Positions 26,622 to 35,840 are shown, numbered from the stretch's first letter. The stretch: DNA of 64,000 nt from Sediminitomix flava (GCF_003149185.1 NZ_QGDO01000006.1:1-64000); one strand, 5' to 3'. Translations and numbers: made by a program. Notes: generated by a model from the sequence alone, not told the origin.

Positions 26622-29564
26622 ATGAAAGTATCTACGGATTTACCTTACCAAATTGTTTACTCTCTCTTCGAGCATCAGTACCTCGGGTACTTGTTCGAAT
26701 CCTTTGTGGTGCAGTTGGATTCCAACAATAAACTAACATTACAGTATCAAAATATTTCTCATCTGAACGCCAATGAGTTTTCTGAAAAGCTAGATGAAAA
26801 GGATTATGAGCTGATTGAGTTGATGGATGCTATCCAACAAGATGCAATTATTAAGAAGTTTGGGAAGCGTTTCAAGAAGATCTCGACTGAAAAATTCTTC
26901 CTAACTATTTACGATAAGGAAAAAGGAGACAAAGCACTCCAACAACTTATTCATGAATATATTGAAGAGCGCAGAGCTAAAATCATGAATTTGTTGGTAG
27001 GCAAGCTTGTCTTTGAAATGGGTAACGATGGTGTTCCTCATGCAAAAACAATCCGTGTACAAGCTGAAAAAGCAACGGTTCGTTTCCATTTCCACAGAAA
27101 CCCGGATAATACTCATTACTATCCGACAATTAAGCACGAAGGGCAAGTACTTGATTTCCGCCAGAAAGGAGGAATGGTTATTTGTCACCATCCGGCTTGG
27201 CTACTACTCAAAAAAGATAGTACTTCTTTTGATTTATATTCTTTTGAAGGAAATGTAGATGGTAAAAAGTTACAGCCATTCCTTAGAAAGAAATTTATAA
27301 ATATTCCGAAGAAAATAGAGGCAAGTTACTATAGCAAGTTTGTAGCACCACTCTTGGAAGAATATGATATTCTAGCAAGAGGGCAGGGCTTGTATATTGA
27401 AACTGAAAAATTTGACTGTGAGCCTGTTTTGGAATTTGCAGAGATGCAATCTTCATCTGAGAATCTATTTTCAAAATCATCGGAAAATAATACCAATGAG
27501 CAAATTTCTTTCCACCTCAATTACCAATATGGGCCCTATAAAGTTAGTGGAGGGAAAAACGATAAACGCTTTTTAGTAGAGTTGAAGGAAGAAGAAGATT
27601 CTTTTACATTCTACAAAATTGGTAGAGATGAAAATTATGAGAAAAGAGTATTAGATCTTCTTTCTCAAAAAGGACTTGACCTTACAAGAGGTACAACTTA
27701 TATCGGTAAAAATGAAGCTTTTTCATGGCTGTCAGAATATGCTCATGAGATGGAAAATCTTGGAGTTGCCGTGAAACAAGTAGCGAATAGTGATAAAAAA
27801 TATTTTGTAGGACAGGCGACAATTAGTGTAGAAATCAAAGAGAATAAAGACTGGTTTGATATTCATGCTATTGTCAAATTTGGCGCTTTTGAGATTCCTT
27901 TTATTCAATTAAGGAAACTCATTCTCAACAATACAAAAGAGTTTGTCTTACCGAACGGTGAAATTGCAGTTATTCCAGATTCGTGGTTTGCGAAATATGG
28001 CGATTTACTTCACTTCATGGATGCACAAGAAGATGTTTTAATGCTTAAAAAACATCATTTGGCTGTGGTTCATGATTTACAGGATAGTAATCTTGCGAGT
28101 GTTTCATTCAATCGAAAATTGGAGAAACTAAGAGACTTTGAGAAGATTGAAGATTTCGCTATGCCTGAAGGCTTTAAAGGTGAATTACGACCTTATCAGA
28201 AGGCAGGGTATAACTGGATGAATTTCTTGGCATCTTACAACTTTGGTGGTTGTTTGGCTGATGATATGGGACTTGGTAAAACAGTTCAGACACTTGCTAT
28301 GCTTCAGGCACAGAAAGAGTCTTCGGGCGGTTTGACCAACTTATTAATTATGCCAACCTCTTTGCTTTATAACTGGGAAATGGAAGCAAAGAAGTTTACA
28401 CCAGAGCTGAAAGTATTGAATTACACAGGTTCAAACCGAAATAAAAATCCTCAGATTTTTGATTGGTACGATCTTGTGATTACTTCTTATGGTATTGCTA
28501 GAATTGATAGTCATATTCTTCAAGAGTATTTCTTCAATTACATCATTCTAGATGAATCTCAGGTGATTAAGAACCCTAACTCAAATATTGCAAAGGCAGT
28601 AAAAGAGTTGAAATCTCGTAGAAAACTGATTCTTACAGGTACACCAATTGAGAATAACACACTTGATTTGTGGTCTCAGATGACTTTTGCTAACCCAGGA
28701 TTGTTGGGTACGCAAAATTTCTTCAAGAAAGAATATCAGACCCCTATTGAGCGTAAGAATGATGAAGAAAAATACCAAAAGCTTCATGCGATCATTAAGC
28801 CGTTTATTTTACGTAGACATAAATCGCAAGTAGCGACAGAGCTTCCTGGTAAAATTGAGAAAGTACAATATTGTGAAATGAGTGATGCTCAGAAAAAACG
28901 TTATGATGAGGTGAAATCATCTTATCGTAATGAAATTTTAGAGCAGATCGAAACACAAGGTTTGAAAGGTTCTCAGTTTATGCTTCTGAAAGGTCTGACA
29001 GAACTGAGACAGTTGGCTAATCACCCTAAAATGGTTGACGAAACGTATGATCAGACATCTGGAAAAATGGAAGAAGTACTTAGAGCTTTAGATAATGCAC
29101 TAGGTAAAGAACATAAGATTTTGATTTTTAGCCAATTTGTCAAGCATTTACATATTCTGAAAGGGCATCTTGATGAGAACAAAGTAGACTATGCTTATTT
29201 GGATGGTTCAACAAAAGATCGTCAGCAAGAGGTGAATAAATTTCAAAATAATAAGAAGTGTCAGGTATTCTTGATTTCACTGAAAGCAGGAGGGCTTGGC
29301 TTGAATTTGACTGCTGCAGATTATGTATTTATCCTTGATCCTTGGTGGAACCCTGCAATTGAAGCACAGGCGGTGGATAGAGCACACCGAATAGGACAAG
29401 AAAATCAGGTCTTTATTTATAAGTTTATAACTAAAGGTAGTGTAGAAGAAAAGATCTTAGCATTACAAAAAAATAAATTAGATCTAGCCAATAACTTGAT
29501 ATCAACTGAAGAGAGTTTTATGAAAAAACTCACAAAAGAAGACATCGAAGCCTTGTTGAACTAG
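26622..29564 (+). CDS. SNF2-family helicase-like ATPase
   Basis: A 980-residue SWI2/SNF2-type ATPase that probably translocates on double-stranded DNA and remodels protein-DNA complexes, as RapA does with RNA polymerase. The first ~520 residues are a poorly conserved N-terminal region found in Bacteroidota homologues. The ATPase core then shows LRPYQKAGYNWM, Walker A DDMGLGKTVQ near 545-556, DESQ in motif II (about 643), LTGTPIENN (motif III), LISLKAGGLGLNLT (motif V) and QAVDRAHRIGQ (motif VI). Full length, with its own terminator. Transcribed divergently from the histidine kinase. Confidence 0.93.
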   Translation: MKVSTDLPYQIVYSLFEHQYLGYLFESFVVQLDSNNKLTLQYQNISHLNANEFSEKLDEKDYELIELMDAIQQDAIIKKFGKRFKKISTEKFFLTIYDKEKGDKALQQLIHEYIEERRAKIMNLLVGKLVFEMGNDGVPHAKTIRVQAEKATVRFHFHRNPDNTHYYPTIKHEGQVLDFRQKGGMVICHHPAWLLLKKDSTSFDLYSFEGNVDGKKLQPFLRKKFINIPKKIEASYYSKFVAPLLEEYDILARGQGLYIETEKFDCEPVLEFAEMQSSSENLFSKSSENNTNEQISFHLNYQYGPYKVSGGKNDKRFLVELKEEEDSFTFYKIGRDENYEKRVLDLLSQKGLDLTRGTTYIGKNEAFSWLSEYAHEMENLGVAVKQVANSDKKYFVGQATISVEIKENKDWFDIHAIVKFGAFEIPFIQLRKLILNNTKEFVLPNGEIAVIPDSWFAKYGDLLHFMDAQEDVLMLKKHHLAVVHDLQDSNLASVSFNRKLEKLRDFEKIEDFAMPEGFKGELRPYQKAGYNWMNFLASYNFGGCLADDMGLGKTVQTLAMLQAQKESSGGLTNLLIMPTSLLYNWEMEAKKFTPELKVLNYTGSNRNKNPQIFDWYDLVITSYGIARIDSHILQEYFFNYIILDESQVIKNPNSNIAKAVKELKSRRKLILTGTPIENNTLDLWSQMTFANPGLLGTQNFFKKEYQTPIERKNDEEKYQKLHAIIKPFILRRHKSQVATELPGKIEKVQYCEMSDAQKKRYDEVKSSYRNEILEQIETQGLKGSQFMLLKGLTELRQLANHPKMVDETYDQTSGKMEEVLRALDNALGKEHKILIFSQFVKHLHILKGHLDENKVDYAYLDGSTKDRQQEVNKFQNNKKCQVFLISLKAGGLGLNLTAADYVFILDPWWNPAIEAQAVDRAHRIGQENQVFIYKFITKGSVEEKILALQKNKLDLANNLISTEESFMKKLTKEDIEALLN

Positions 29565-29577
29565 AAAACTGAAAAAG

Positions 29578-29610
29578 AAGAGTTACTTTACTGAAGTAAC
29601 TCTTTTTTTT
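29578..29610 (+). terminator. Terminator after the SNF2 helicase gene
   Basis: AAGAGTTACTT (29578-29588) pairs with AAGTAACTCTT (29594-29604), followed by eight T residues. It ends 16 bases before the next start codon. Confidence 0.9.
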
Positions 29611-29625
29611 AGCCCAAAACTTGAA

Positions 29626-30450
29626 ATGAAAGCAGTATTATTTTTACTGATAATTTCTTCTAGTCTTCTTTCTCCACTACTGGCTCAATCTGCTTTAGAA
29701 ATCAGAACGTCAGCTCCTACCTATCCAAATTATGTCCGAGTAGATGATACTCTAAAGGTTTTTTCCAATGAACTATCTTATGTCAATGGAGTCAAAATTA
29801 AAGATCAATATTCGGTCGCAATTCCTCCAATGGAAGAAGACACAGTTGTCGAGTTTCGCTTGAAACAAGAAATAGAAAATACGTTTACAGTCAATCAAGA
29901 CCGAGCATTTATTTTAGCAGAAAAAGGACTTTATGTCTTTTTTGCCGATAGTGTAGATAAGGTGAATACTCAATCTGTTTTAGTCACTCGCAAAGATTTT
30001 CCAAAGTATAAAAGTCTCTTCGAGTTGATGAGAAGTTTAGCTTACATTACAAATGATGAAGAGTATCGAGCAATTTGGAAATCTAATGATTCGTTGGAAG
30101 CTTTTGGCGGCTTTTGGCTGAAACTTGGAAAGACTGAAGCAAAGGCACAAAAGCTTATCAAAGAGTATTATCAGCGTGTTGCATATGCCAATGAGCATTA
30201 TTCGTCTTATAAAGAAGGTTGGAGAACTGATAGAGGAATGGTGAGGATAGTCTATGGCAAACCTCAGAATATCAAATCAGAAAATGGAAAAGAAACTTGG
30301 TATTACACCATTGGTGGAAAATCTGTAATTTTTGAATTTGTATACACCCCTAACAAACTATCTCAAAAGACGTATATCTTGACTAGAAGTGAAAGATATA
30401 AAGAGAGTTGGTATTCAGCTATTAAAAAGTGGCGCCAAGGAATTCTATAA
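29626..30450 (+). CDS. GWxTD domain secreted protein
   Basis: A 274-residue protein with a signal peptide (hydrophobic run ending in LLAQS at about 21). The C-terminal half has the GWxTD signature as GWRTDRGMVRIVYGKP (about 197-212) followed by W-Y-Y. GWxTD proteins are common in Bacteroidota and related phyla and of unknown function, predicted to be exported. This is a short member without the extra N-terminal repeats of the larger ones. It may lack a promoter of its own, starting 22 bases after the SNF2 terminator arm, so some readthrough is possible. Confidence 0.85.
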   Translation: MKAVLFLLIISSSLLSPLLAQSALEIRTSAPTYPNYVRVDDTLKVFSNELSYVNGVKIKDQYSVAIPPMEEDTVVEFRLKQEIENTFTVNQDRAFILAEKGLYVFFADSVDKVNTQSVLVTRKDFPKYKSLFELMRSLAYITNDEEYRAIWKSNDSLEAFGGFWLKLGKTEAKAQKLIKEYYQRVAYANEHYSSYKEGWRTDRGMVRIVYGKPQNIKSENGKETWYYTIGGKSVIFEFVYTPNKLSQKTYILTRSERYKESWYSAIKKWRQGIL

Positions 30451-30503
30451 TTTTCTCTTTCATTTTTTTATATTGACCTCAAATCAAAAATAAGTAACTC
30501 CCT

Positions 30504-31559
30504 ATGATTTTCTCTGCAAATATAACTGTTGATCCATCTCAACTTACACAAATCCATAAGGTGGAACCTACAGGTTTATTTAAAAAAGTATTGTTTAACC
30601 TTACAAAGGGCTTAGTAGCTGATCAGGAAGAACATGAAACGTTTACTGCGGTTTCAATTCTTCAACAACTCAATGGTACATTCTCAAATTTGGGAATCGA
30701 TAACATCGTACGTCTTTCGCATGATGATATAGATTTTTATCTGGATACTGAGGGGAAAAAAGGAGATTTACAAGAGGCTTTTGATAGTTACGATCTCAAG
30801 ATTGATGAGTCGATGTCTACGGTTTTCAATCGACTAAATTTGGTTTTAGAGCATGAAGCTCGCTCAATTTATTATCTAATTGAGATAGATATAAACAGGA
30901 CGCATAAAGTAGGAGAGTACCCAATCGAGATCAAGGTTAATGGTTTATTGTCAGAGTTTAAGGCAGATAACCAAGATACAGCCGATGACCTTAAGAATAA
31001 GATGGATGCTATTTTTAAGAACCAAGACAGTTATAATGCTTTTCAGTTGAAAAAAGAAGCTGAGTTCAAGCAGTTTACTGGAGAATTGAAAATGGCAATT
31101 ATGCGAAATATTCGTGTAGATGATGTACGAGTTGTACACAAAAAGAAATTAGTAGCCTCACAATCAAAAGTGACAAACAGAAAGGAATATCAGCCCACTC
31201 AACCTACAGGAGGATATTACGAACCTGTATTCTATCCTTATTTTGGCGTATTAGATATGTTGTTCTATACTTCAATTTGGTCATCTATGATGCACGATAA
31301 TCATATCCAGATCAATGATGTAGATGTACTGAATGATAGTGGTGAATTACTACAATCTATCGGGGACGAAGGTTTAGATACCGCTGATTTGAATGTATTT
31401 GATGAAGAAATTCCATATGATGAAGCTGTAACAGATTTAGAAACAACAGCAGGAGATATGATGACTACTGAAGTGGCAGGTGATGAAAGTTCTTGGTTTG
31501 ACTTTGGTGGAGATTCGGATTTTGGCGGGGGAGACTTTGATATGGGAGGTTTCGATTAA
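30504..31559 (+). CDS. Unknown protein with acidic Gly/Phe/Asp-rich tail
   Basis: I do not recognise this 351-residue protein. It has no signal peptide or clear membrane segment. Residues 1-215 look like a soluble alpha/beta domain (IYYLIEIDINRTHKVGEYPIEIKVNG). A Pro/Tyr-rich linker follows (YQPTQPTGGYYEPVFYPYF), then a hydrophobic stretch, then a strongly acidic segment ending in repeated D-F-G-G / D-S-D-F-G-G-G units. Such tails in secreted or surface proteins can mediate assembly, but here no export signal is visible. It starts 53 bases after the GWxTD gene and has its own terminator. Confidence 0.8.
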   Translation: MIFSANITVDPSQLTQIHKVEPTGLFKKVLFNLTKGLVADQEEHETFTAVSILQQLNGTFSNLGIDNIVRLSHDDIDFYLDTEGKKGDLQEAFDSYDLKIDESMSTVFNRLNLVLEHEARSIYYLIEIDINRTHKVGEYPIEIKVNGLLSEFKADNQDTADDLKNKMDAIFKNQDSYNAFQLKKEAEFKQFTGELKMAIMRNIRVDDVRVVHKKKLVASQSKVTNRKEYQPTQPTGGYYEPVFYPYFGVLDMLFYTSIWSSMMHDNHIQINDVDVLNDSGELLQSIGDEGLDTADLNVFDEEIPYDEAVTDLETTAGDMMTTEVAGDESSWFDFGGDSDFGGGDFDMGGFD

Positions 31560-31584
31560 TGAATAATTCTAAGTTTAGAATAAA

Positions 31585-31622
31585 CAAAGGTTCAAGTATA
31601 GACATACTTGAACCTTTGTTTT
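31585..31622. terminator. Bidirectional terminator between convergent genes
   Basis: A perfect 14-bp stem (CAAAGGTTCAAGTA at 31585-31598 with 31605-31618) has A residues before and T residues after. It serves the plus-strand acidic-tail gene and probably the minus-strand DUF2059-like gene. Confidence 0.88.
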
Positions 31623-31640
31623 TATATGAAATACTGAGTT

Positions 31641-32456
31641 TTATTTTGAGAATTCTTCAACCATTTCTTTCCCCATATTCTCACCTACTTTTGAGAATGA
31701 GTAGTTAAGCGCTTCCATTGTCATATTTATAAAATATTTTGAAGCAGGATCCTTCCAAACTGCAACATATTTCTCTAAATCAGCATCGCTAATATCTTTA
31801 TAAGTATAGATAGACATAGCAACCAATTGACTAGTCAATTGTTGTTCAAACCCAGCTGGGAAAGCTGATGCAATACCTTTCAAGATTTCATCTTCGGATA
31901 CTCTTTTGTCTTCTGGCTGCAGCGTATTCGCACCTTTCGCGATAGATACGATCATATTCTTCATTATGCTTACAGTCATTTCAGCTGTTCCTAATTCTTT
32001 ATGAAGCTCTACAACAAGTTGTGCTCTTTCTGGCGAAGGAGGGGATGATTGAAAACCTTGGAAGAAAGCAAGCATTTCAGCTTGTTTGGATGGATCATTT
32101 GCAGATGTTTCTGTTTCCTTCATTTTCACCACTAATGGATTTTCATAGATTTCAGAAACTATCTGTAATGTATCTTCATTTGCTTTTTGCTCAAAATAAG
32201 AAATAAAGTCTCTTTTTAGTGACTCAGAGTTAAAAGCGCTTTTCATGAATTTCGAAAACTTTTCGAAGTCTTCTTCATTTTCAAAACCTGCTTTTCGAGC
32301 AGCTACTTGAGCATCAATCATAGCATCTATTTGATTGAATTGTACTAGAGAACCCGACTTTTCTAATACCTCAGCAACTGTTTCTTTCGGTGTTTGTGCA
32401 AAAACTTGACTTGTTAGTAAAGTCAGAATGATTGTTAGATTTAAAATATATTTCAT
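31641..32456 (-). CDS. Exported protein, DUF2059-like
   Basis: A 271-residue protein with a clear signal peptide (ending SQVFAQ at about 21), so periplasmic or secreted. The helical mature part ends with a segment (DADLEKYVAVWKDPASKYF) resembling the DUF2059 pattern of a Leu-rich helix followed by S/A-G-K-x-F. The resemblance is weak and the rest is unassigned. It has no operon partner; tsf lies further upstream on the same strand and has its own terminator before this gene. Confidence 0.7.
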   Translation of the reverse strand: MKYILNLTIILTLLTSQVFAQTPKETVAEVLEKSGSLVQFNQIDAMIDAQVAARKAGFENEEDFEKFSKFMKSAFNSESLKRDFISYFEQKANEDTLQIVSEIYENPLVVKMKETETSANDPSKQAEMLAFFQGFQSSPPSPERAQLVVELHKELGTAEMTVSIMKNMIVSIAKGANTLQPEDKRVSEDEILKGIASAFPAGFEQQLTSQLVAMSIYTYKDISDADLEKYVAVWKDPASKYFINMTMEALNYSFSKVGENMGKEMVEEFSK

Positions 32457-32558
32457 ACCTCAAAAAAATTAATGTTTTGTGATTAGCTAAGATAAGTGGA
32501 ATTCAATTACAGGAATGGTAATAGAATTTATTTAAGACAGCTTAACGCCTTTATAAAT

Positions 32559-32596
32559 AAAAACTCCAAACCAGCCGAAGCCAATTTGGAGTTTTT
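32559..32596. terminator. Terminator of tsf
   Basis: AAAAACTCCAAA (32559-32570) pairs with TTTGGAGTTTTT (32585-32596). It lies 40 bases past the tsf stop codon and has T-rich 3' ends on both strands. Confidence 0.82.
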
Positions 32597-32635
32597 GTAT
32601 GTTGAATCGCTACACTTTAGGAGTGTAGGGAAGAA

Positions 32636-33469
32636 TTATCTACCAGTAGAAACTCTTACGAAAGATTTAACAGTAAGACCTGAAGCAACGCCTCCTAGGT
32701 ATTGAGCTACAGTTTCTTTGTTAGAACCTTTTACGAATTCTTGAGCCAACAAAGTGTTGTCTTTCAAGAATTTCTTAGCGTTTCCTTCTGCAATTCTGTC
32801 AAGGATAGCCTCTGGCTTACCTTCTGCAGCAGCTTTCTCACGAGCGATTTGCTTTTCTTTCTCAAGAACTTCAGCATCAACTCCGCTTTCGTCAACTGCA
32901 AGAGGGTTCATTGCAGCAACTTGCATAGCTACGTCTTTACCAGCAGCAACAACAGCATCGTTGTTCGCACCAGCTAGCTCAACAGCTACAGCAATTGCTC
33001 TACCGTGAAGGTATGCAGCAACAGCCTCACCAGTTACGTAAGCGTAACCTGCGATAGTGATTTTCTCACCCATTTTACCAGTCAACTCAACGATGTGCTC
33101 GTTTACAGTGTGACCTTCTACTTCAATAGCCAAAAGCTCTTCTGAAGTAGCAGCTTTGCTAGCTACAGCAGCTTGAAGGATCATGTTACCCAATGCAGCG
33201 AAGTTTTCGTTTACTGCTACAGGCTCAGTTTCACAAGCCAAAGCCAATACGATTACTTCAGTGTTAGTGTCGTTGTTCCATGAGAAAACAGCACCTTCAG
33301 TAGTTTCGTTGTCAGCTCTTTTTGCTGCTACTTTTTGTCCTTTCTTTCTTAGGATTTCGATAGCCGCATCCATGTTTCCTTCAGCCTCTTGAAGGGCTTT
33401 TTTACAATCCATCATACCAGCACCAGTTGCTTTTCTTAGTGCTTGTACATCTTTTGCAGTAATTGCCAT
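32636..33469 (-). CDS. tsf: Translation elongation factor Ts
   Basis: EF-Ts (277 aa), the nucleotide exchange factor for EF-Tu. It begins with the UBA-like domain (ITAKDVQALRKATGAGMMDCKKAL), and residues 20-60 continue with EAEGNMDAAIEILRKKG, the family signature. The core and coiled-coil regions follow to VAQYLGGVASGL at the C-terminus. It is the last gene of rplM-rpsI-rpsB-small ORF-tsf. The 248-base gap to the small ORF is longer than others in the cluster and contains a hairpin (33662-33694). Confidence 0.98.
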   Translation of the reverse strand: MAITAKDVQALRKATGAGMMDCKKALQEAEGNMDAAIEILRKKGQKVAAKRADNETTEGAVFSWNNDTNTEVIVLALACETEPVAVNENFAALGNMILQAAVASKAATSEELLAIEVEGHTVNEHIVELTGKMGEKITIAGYAYVTGEAVAAYLHGRAIAVAVELAGANNDAVVAAGKDVAMQVAAMNPLAVDESGVDAEVLEKEKQIAREKAAAEGKPEAILDRIAEGNAKKFLKDNTLLAQEFVKGSNKETVAQYLGGVASGLTVKSFVRVSTGR

Positions 33470-33661
33470 TGTATGTAAAAATTATTATGTGTTAAATGTC
33501 CTTATAACCTGAACAAGATAGAAGATGAATATCAAAATAGTTGAAAAACAGTTTTTTGATAGGCTCAAATGAAGTTGCAAGATAGTTTTTTATATGATTT
33601 CAAGATGAATTCGATATGAACTTCAAGCAGTAATTTGCGCGTACACCTTCTATGGTAGAAA

Positions 33662-33694
33662 GCCCCACAAGAGAAAATAAGCTTCTTGGGGGGC
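33662..33694 (-). terminator. Hairpin after the small ORF, possible attenuator before tsf
   Basis: GCCCCACAAGA (33662-33672) pairs with TCTTGGGGGGC (33684-33694) apart from one A-G mismatch. On the minus strand it is followed only by CTTTCT, so termination would be partial. It could set the tsf level relative to rpsB. Confidence 0.5.
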
Positions 33695-33717
33695 ATTTTT
33701 ATTTCTAATTGAGCGGA

Positions 33718-33879
33718 TTACTTCGCGTATGCAGAAGTAGCTTGTGCTTTCAGCTCGTTCAATTCTTTACGAATTGCTTCCAAAGCTGCAGCGTCACGGT
33801 CAGCTTTTTTCTTGCTGATGATCTCAGACTGCTTACCTTTTAGCTCAACGATTTTTGCTTCGATTTCTTTGATGTTCAT
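33718..33879 (-). CDS. 53-residue coiled-coil protein between rpsB and tsf
   Basis: A small gene read from an ATG at 33879 to a TAA at 33718. The protein starts MNIKEIEAKIVELKGKQSEI and ends ELKAQATSAYAK; it is almost all Lys, Glu, Ala, Ile and Leu in heptad-like spacing, so a single charged helix or coiled coil. Codon choice resembles its highly expressed neighbours. It lies 68 bases after rpsB in the same direction, followed by a hairpin. It is not L29 or another ribosomal protein I can name, although its size and composition are ribosomal-protein-like. The function is unknown. Confidence 0.7.
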   Translation of the reverse strand: MNIKEIEAKIVELKGKQSEIISKKKADRDAAALEAIRKELNELKAQATSAYAK

Positions 33880-33947
33880 TCCATCGGTGATTTAGGCGAT
33901 CCGAAGACCGCAGTTAGCGAATAAATATCGATTACGAAACAGAAAGA

Positions 33948-34754
33948 TTACTCTTTGTCACCTTCAGCGTCAGCAGCAGGTGCTTCTGGAGCTTTAGCCT
34001 CTTCAGCTTTGTCAGCAGCGATTTTCTCTGCTTCCAATTCAGCTTGGTTAGCCTCTTCTTTCTCTTTCTTTCTTTCTTGGATTCCTTCCTCAATTGCAGA
34101 ACCCACCGCTTTAGTCAACAATGCGATTGACTTGAATGCATCATCGTTACCTGGGATAACGTAGTCGATGTCTTCTGGGTTTGAGTTAGTATCTACGATT
34201 GCAAATACAGGGATACCCAATTTTTTCGCTTCTTTCACAGCGATGTGCTCACGCTTCACGTCGATCACGAAAAGAGCTGCAGGAAGACGAGTTTGGTCAG
34301 CGATACCGCCCAATACTCTTTCTAGCTTTTCTTTTTCACGCTCAAGCATCAAACGCTCACGTTTTGCAAGGTTCATGAACTCTTCAGACTTCATCAATTT
34401 GTCGATAGAGTTCATTTTCTTCAATGACTTACGTACAGTAGCGAAGTTAGTAAGCATACCACCCAACCATCTGTCAGTTACGAAAGGCATTTTCAAACGT
34501 GCCGCCTCAGTCGCAACCACTTCTTTCGCTTGCTTCTTAGTAGCAACGAACATGATTTTACGACCAGACTTTACAATATTTTTAATTTGCTCCTGAGCTT
34601 GCTCAAGAGAAACTTTAGTTTTGTTCAAGTCAATAACGTGGATACCGTTACGCTCCATGAAAATATATGGAGCCATTCTTGGGTCCCACTTTCTTGTCAA
34701 GTGTCCGAAGTGAACACCAGCGTCAAGAAGCTCTTTATATTCAATCTTTTGCAT
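33948..34754 (-). CDS. rpsB: 30S ribosomal protein S2
   Basis: S2 (268 aa), a small-subunit protein bound late in 30S assembly. The conserved start (KELLDAGVHFGHLTRKWDPRM), the FVATKKQAK motif and RWLGGMLTNF are present. The C-terminus carries a ~40-residue Ala/Glu/Lys-rich extension (AELEAEKIAADKAEEAKAPEAPAADAEG), common in Bacteroidota S2. It sits in the usual order rplM-rpsI-rpsB-tsf. The upstream hairpin at 34839-34859 may belong to its leader. Confidence 0.98.
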   Translation of the reverse strand: MQKIEYKELLDAGVHFGHLTRKWDPRMAPYIFMERNGIHVIDLNKTKVSLEQAQEQIKNIVKSGRKIMFVATKKQAKEVVATEAARLKMPFVTDRWLGGMLTNFATVRKSLKKMNSIDKLMKSEEFMNLAKRERLMLEREKEKLERVLGGIADQTRLPAALFVIDVKREHIAVKEAKKLGIPVFAIVDTNSNPEDIDYVIPGNDDAFKSIALLTKAVGSAIEEGIQERKKEKEEANQAELEAEKIAADKAEEAKAPEAPAADAEGDKE

Positions 34755-34838
34755 TGTCTTACAAATATGATATTAAAGTATTAGTAAACTCTAATCTGTC
34801 GTACTCCCTTTAGAAGTATAACAAATAAAATAGCTGGC

Positions 34839-34859
34839 CAATACGCAAATGACGTATTG
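34839..34859 (-). other. Hairpin in the rpsI-rpsB intergenic region
   Basis: CAATACG (34839-34845) and CGTATTG (34853-34859) form a perfect 7-bp inverted repeat with a 7-base loop, 22 bases after rpsI and ~85 before rpsB. There is no T run on the minus strand. It could be an RNA processing site or part of an S2-responsive leader; neither is shown. Confidence 0.35.
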
Positions 34860-34880
34860 ACACAAGCTGGTGGATAGAGA

Positions 34881-35267
34881 TTAACGTTTCGAGAATTGGA
34901 ATTTACGTCTCGCTTTTCTTCTACCTGGTTTCTTACGCTCAACCATACGAGAGTCACGAGTAAGGAATCCTTCTGGTTTCAATACCAATCTGTGCTCAGC
35001 GTTGATTTCACAAAGCGCTTTAGAGATCGCAAGTCTTACTGCTTCAGCTTGACCTTTGATACCACCACCTTGTACGTTTACTTTGATGTCATATTTGCCA
35101 CCTTCATTTGTAAGATCAAGCGGTTGGTTAACGATTGTTCTTAAAATGTCTGATGGGAAGAAATCAACAAGTTCTTTTTTGTTGACAGTAATAGTTCCTT
35201 CACCTTCGCTCAGGTAAATTCTCGCGACAGATGTTTTTCTTCTGCCTGTAGTGTTTATTACTTCCAT
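34881..35267 (-). CDS. rpsI: 30S ribosomal protein S9
   Basis: S9 (128 aa). It shows the N-terminal TGRRKTSVARIYL, the central GGGIKGQAEAVRLAISKAL signature and the C-terminal basic tail ending KFQFSKR, which reaches the decoding site and touches the P-site tRNA. The length is standard. It is 18 bases downstream of rplM, its usual operon partner. Confidence 0.98.
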   Translation of the reverse strand: MEVINTTGRRKTSVARIYLSEGEGTITVNKKELVDFFPSDILRTIVNQPLDLTNEGGKYDIKVNVQGGGIKGQAEAVRLAISKALCEINAEHRLVLKPEGFLTRDSRMVERKKPGRRKARRKFQFSKR

Positions 35268-35285
35268 CTCTGGTTCTTAATAAAA

Positions 35286-35729
35286 TTAAAATTTAAGTTC
35301 TTTAGGCTGTTGTGCCTCATGTGGGTGCTCTGCACCAGCGTACACGAATAGGTTTCTGTAGATTTTACGACCTAAAACACCTTTTGGAAGCATACCTTTA
35401 ACAGCATTTTCTACCATTTTGAAAGGTTTTTTAGCCATAAGCTCTTTAGCAGTCAACTGACGTTGTCCACCTGGGTAACCTGTGTGGCGGATATACAATT
35501 TCGCATCCCACTTGTCACCTGTCAATTTCACCTTGTCTGCGTTAATGATAATCACGTTATCTCCGCAGTCTGCATGTGGCGTGAAGCTAGGTTTGTGCTT
35601 GCCTCTAAGGACTTTAGCAACTTCTGAACCTAAGCGACCCAACACAAGATCCGTAGCGTCTACGATAAACCACTCTTTTTTGATGTTTGATTTATTCGCA
35701 GATTGTGTTTTGTAACTTAAAGTATCCAC
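35286..35729 (-). CDS. rplM: 50S ribosomal protein L13
   Basis: L13 (147 aa), an early assembly protein of the large subunit. Recognisable blocks are [36 protein letters not shown] and the [21 protein letters not shown] signature. The start codon is GTG at 35729; the ~18 residues before the conserved core fit the Cytophagales form ([12 protein letters not shown]). First gene of the cluster, behind the promoter at 35841-35871. Confidence 0.98.
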   Translation of the reverse strand: MDTLSYKTQSANKSNIKKEWFIVDATDLVLGRLGSEVAKVLRGKHKPSFTPHADCGDNVIIINADKVKLTGDKWDAKLYIRHTGYPGGQRQLTAKELMAKKPFKMVENAVKGMLPKGVLGRKIYRNLFVYAGAEHPHEAQQPKELKF

Positions 35730-35840
35730 TTTTCTACTAGATTATTTTAGAAAATAATTCACGTCATTAAACACTGAAAACCAAAGGTTTTGTCGTGCTT
35801 CTTGAACAAATTCAGCTTTTTAGGGCTGAAAAATGACTCG

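Noticed and set aside
32496-32705. A 69-codon plus-strand frame
   Set aside because: It overlaps the tsf terminator and the end of tsf on the opposite strand and encodes nothing recognisable.
34168-34596. A 142-codon plus-strand open frame
   Set aside because: Antisense to rpsB; Ser/Phe-rich shadow translation with no motif or ribosome-binding site.
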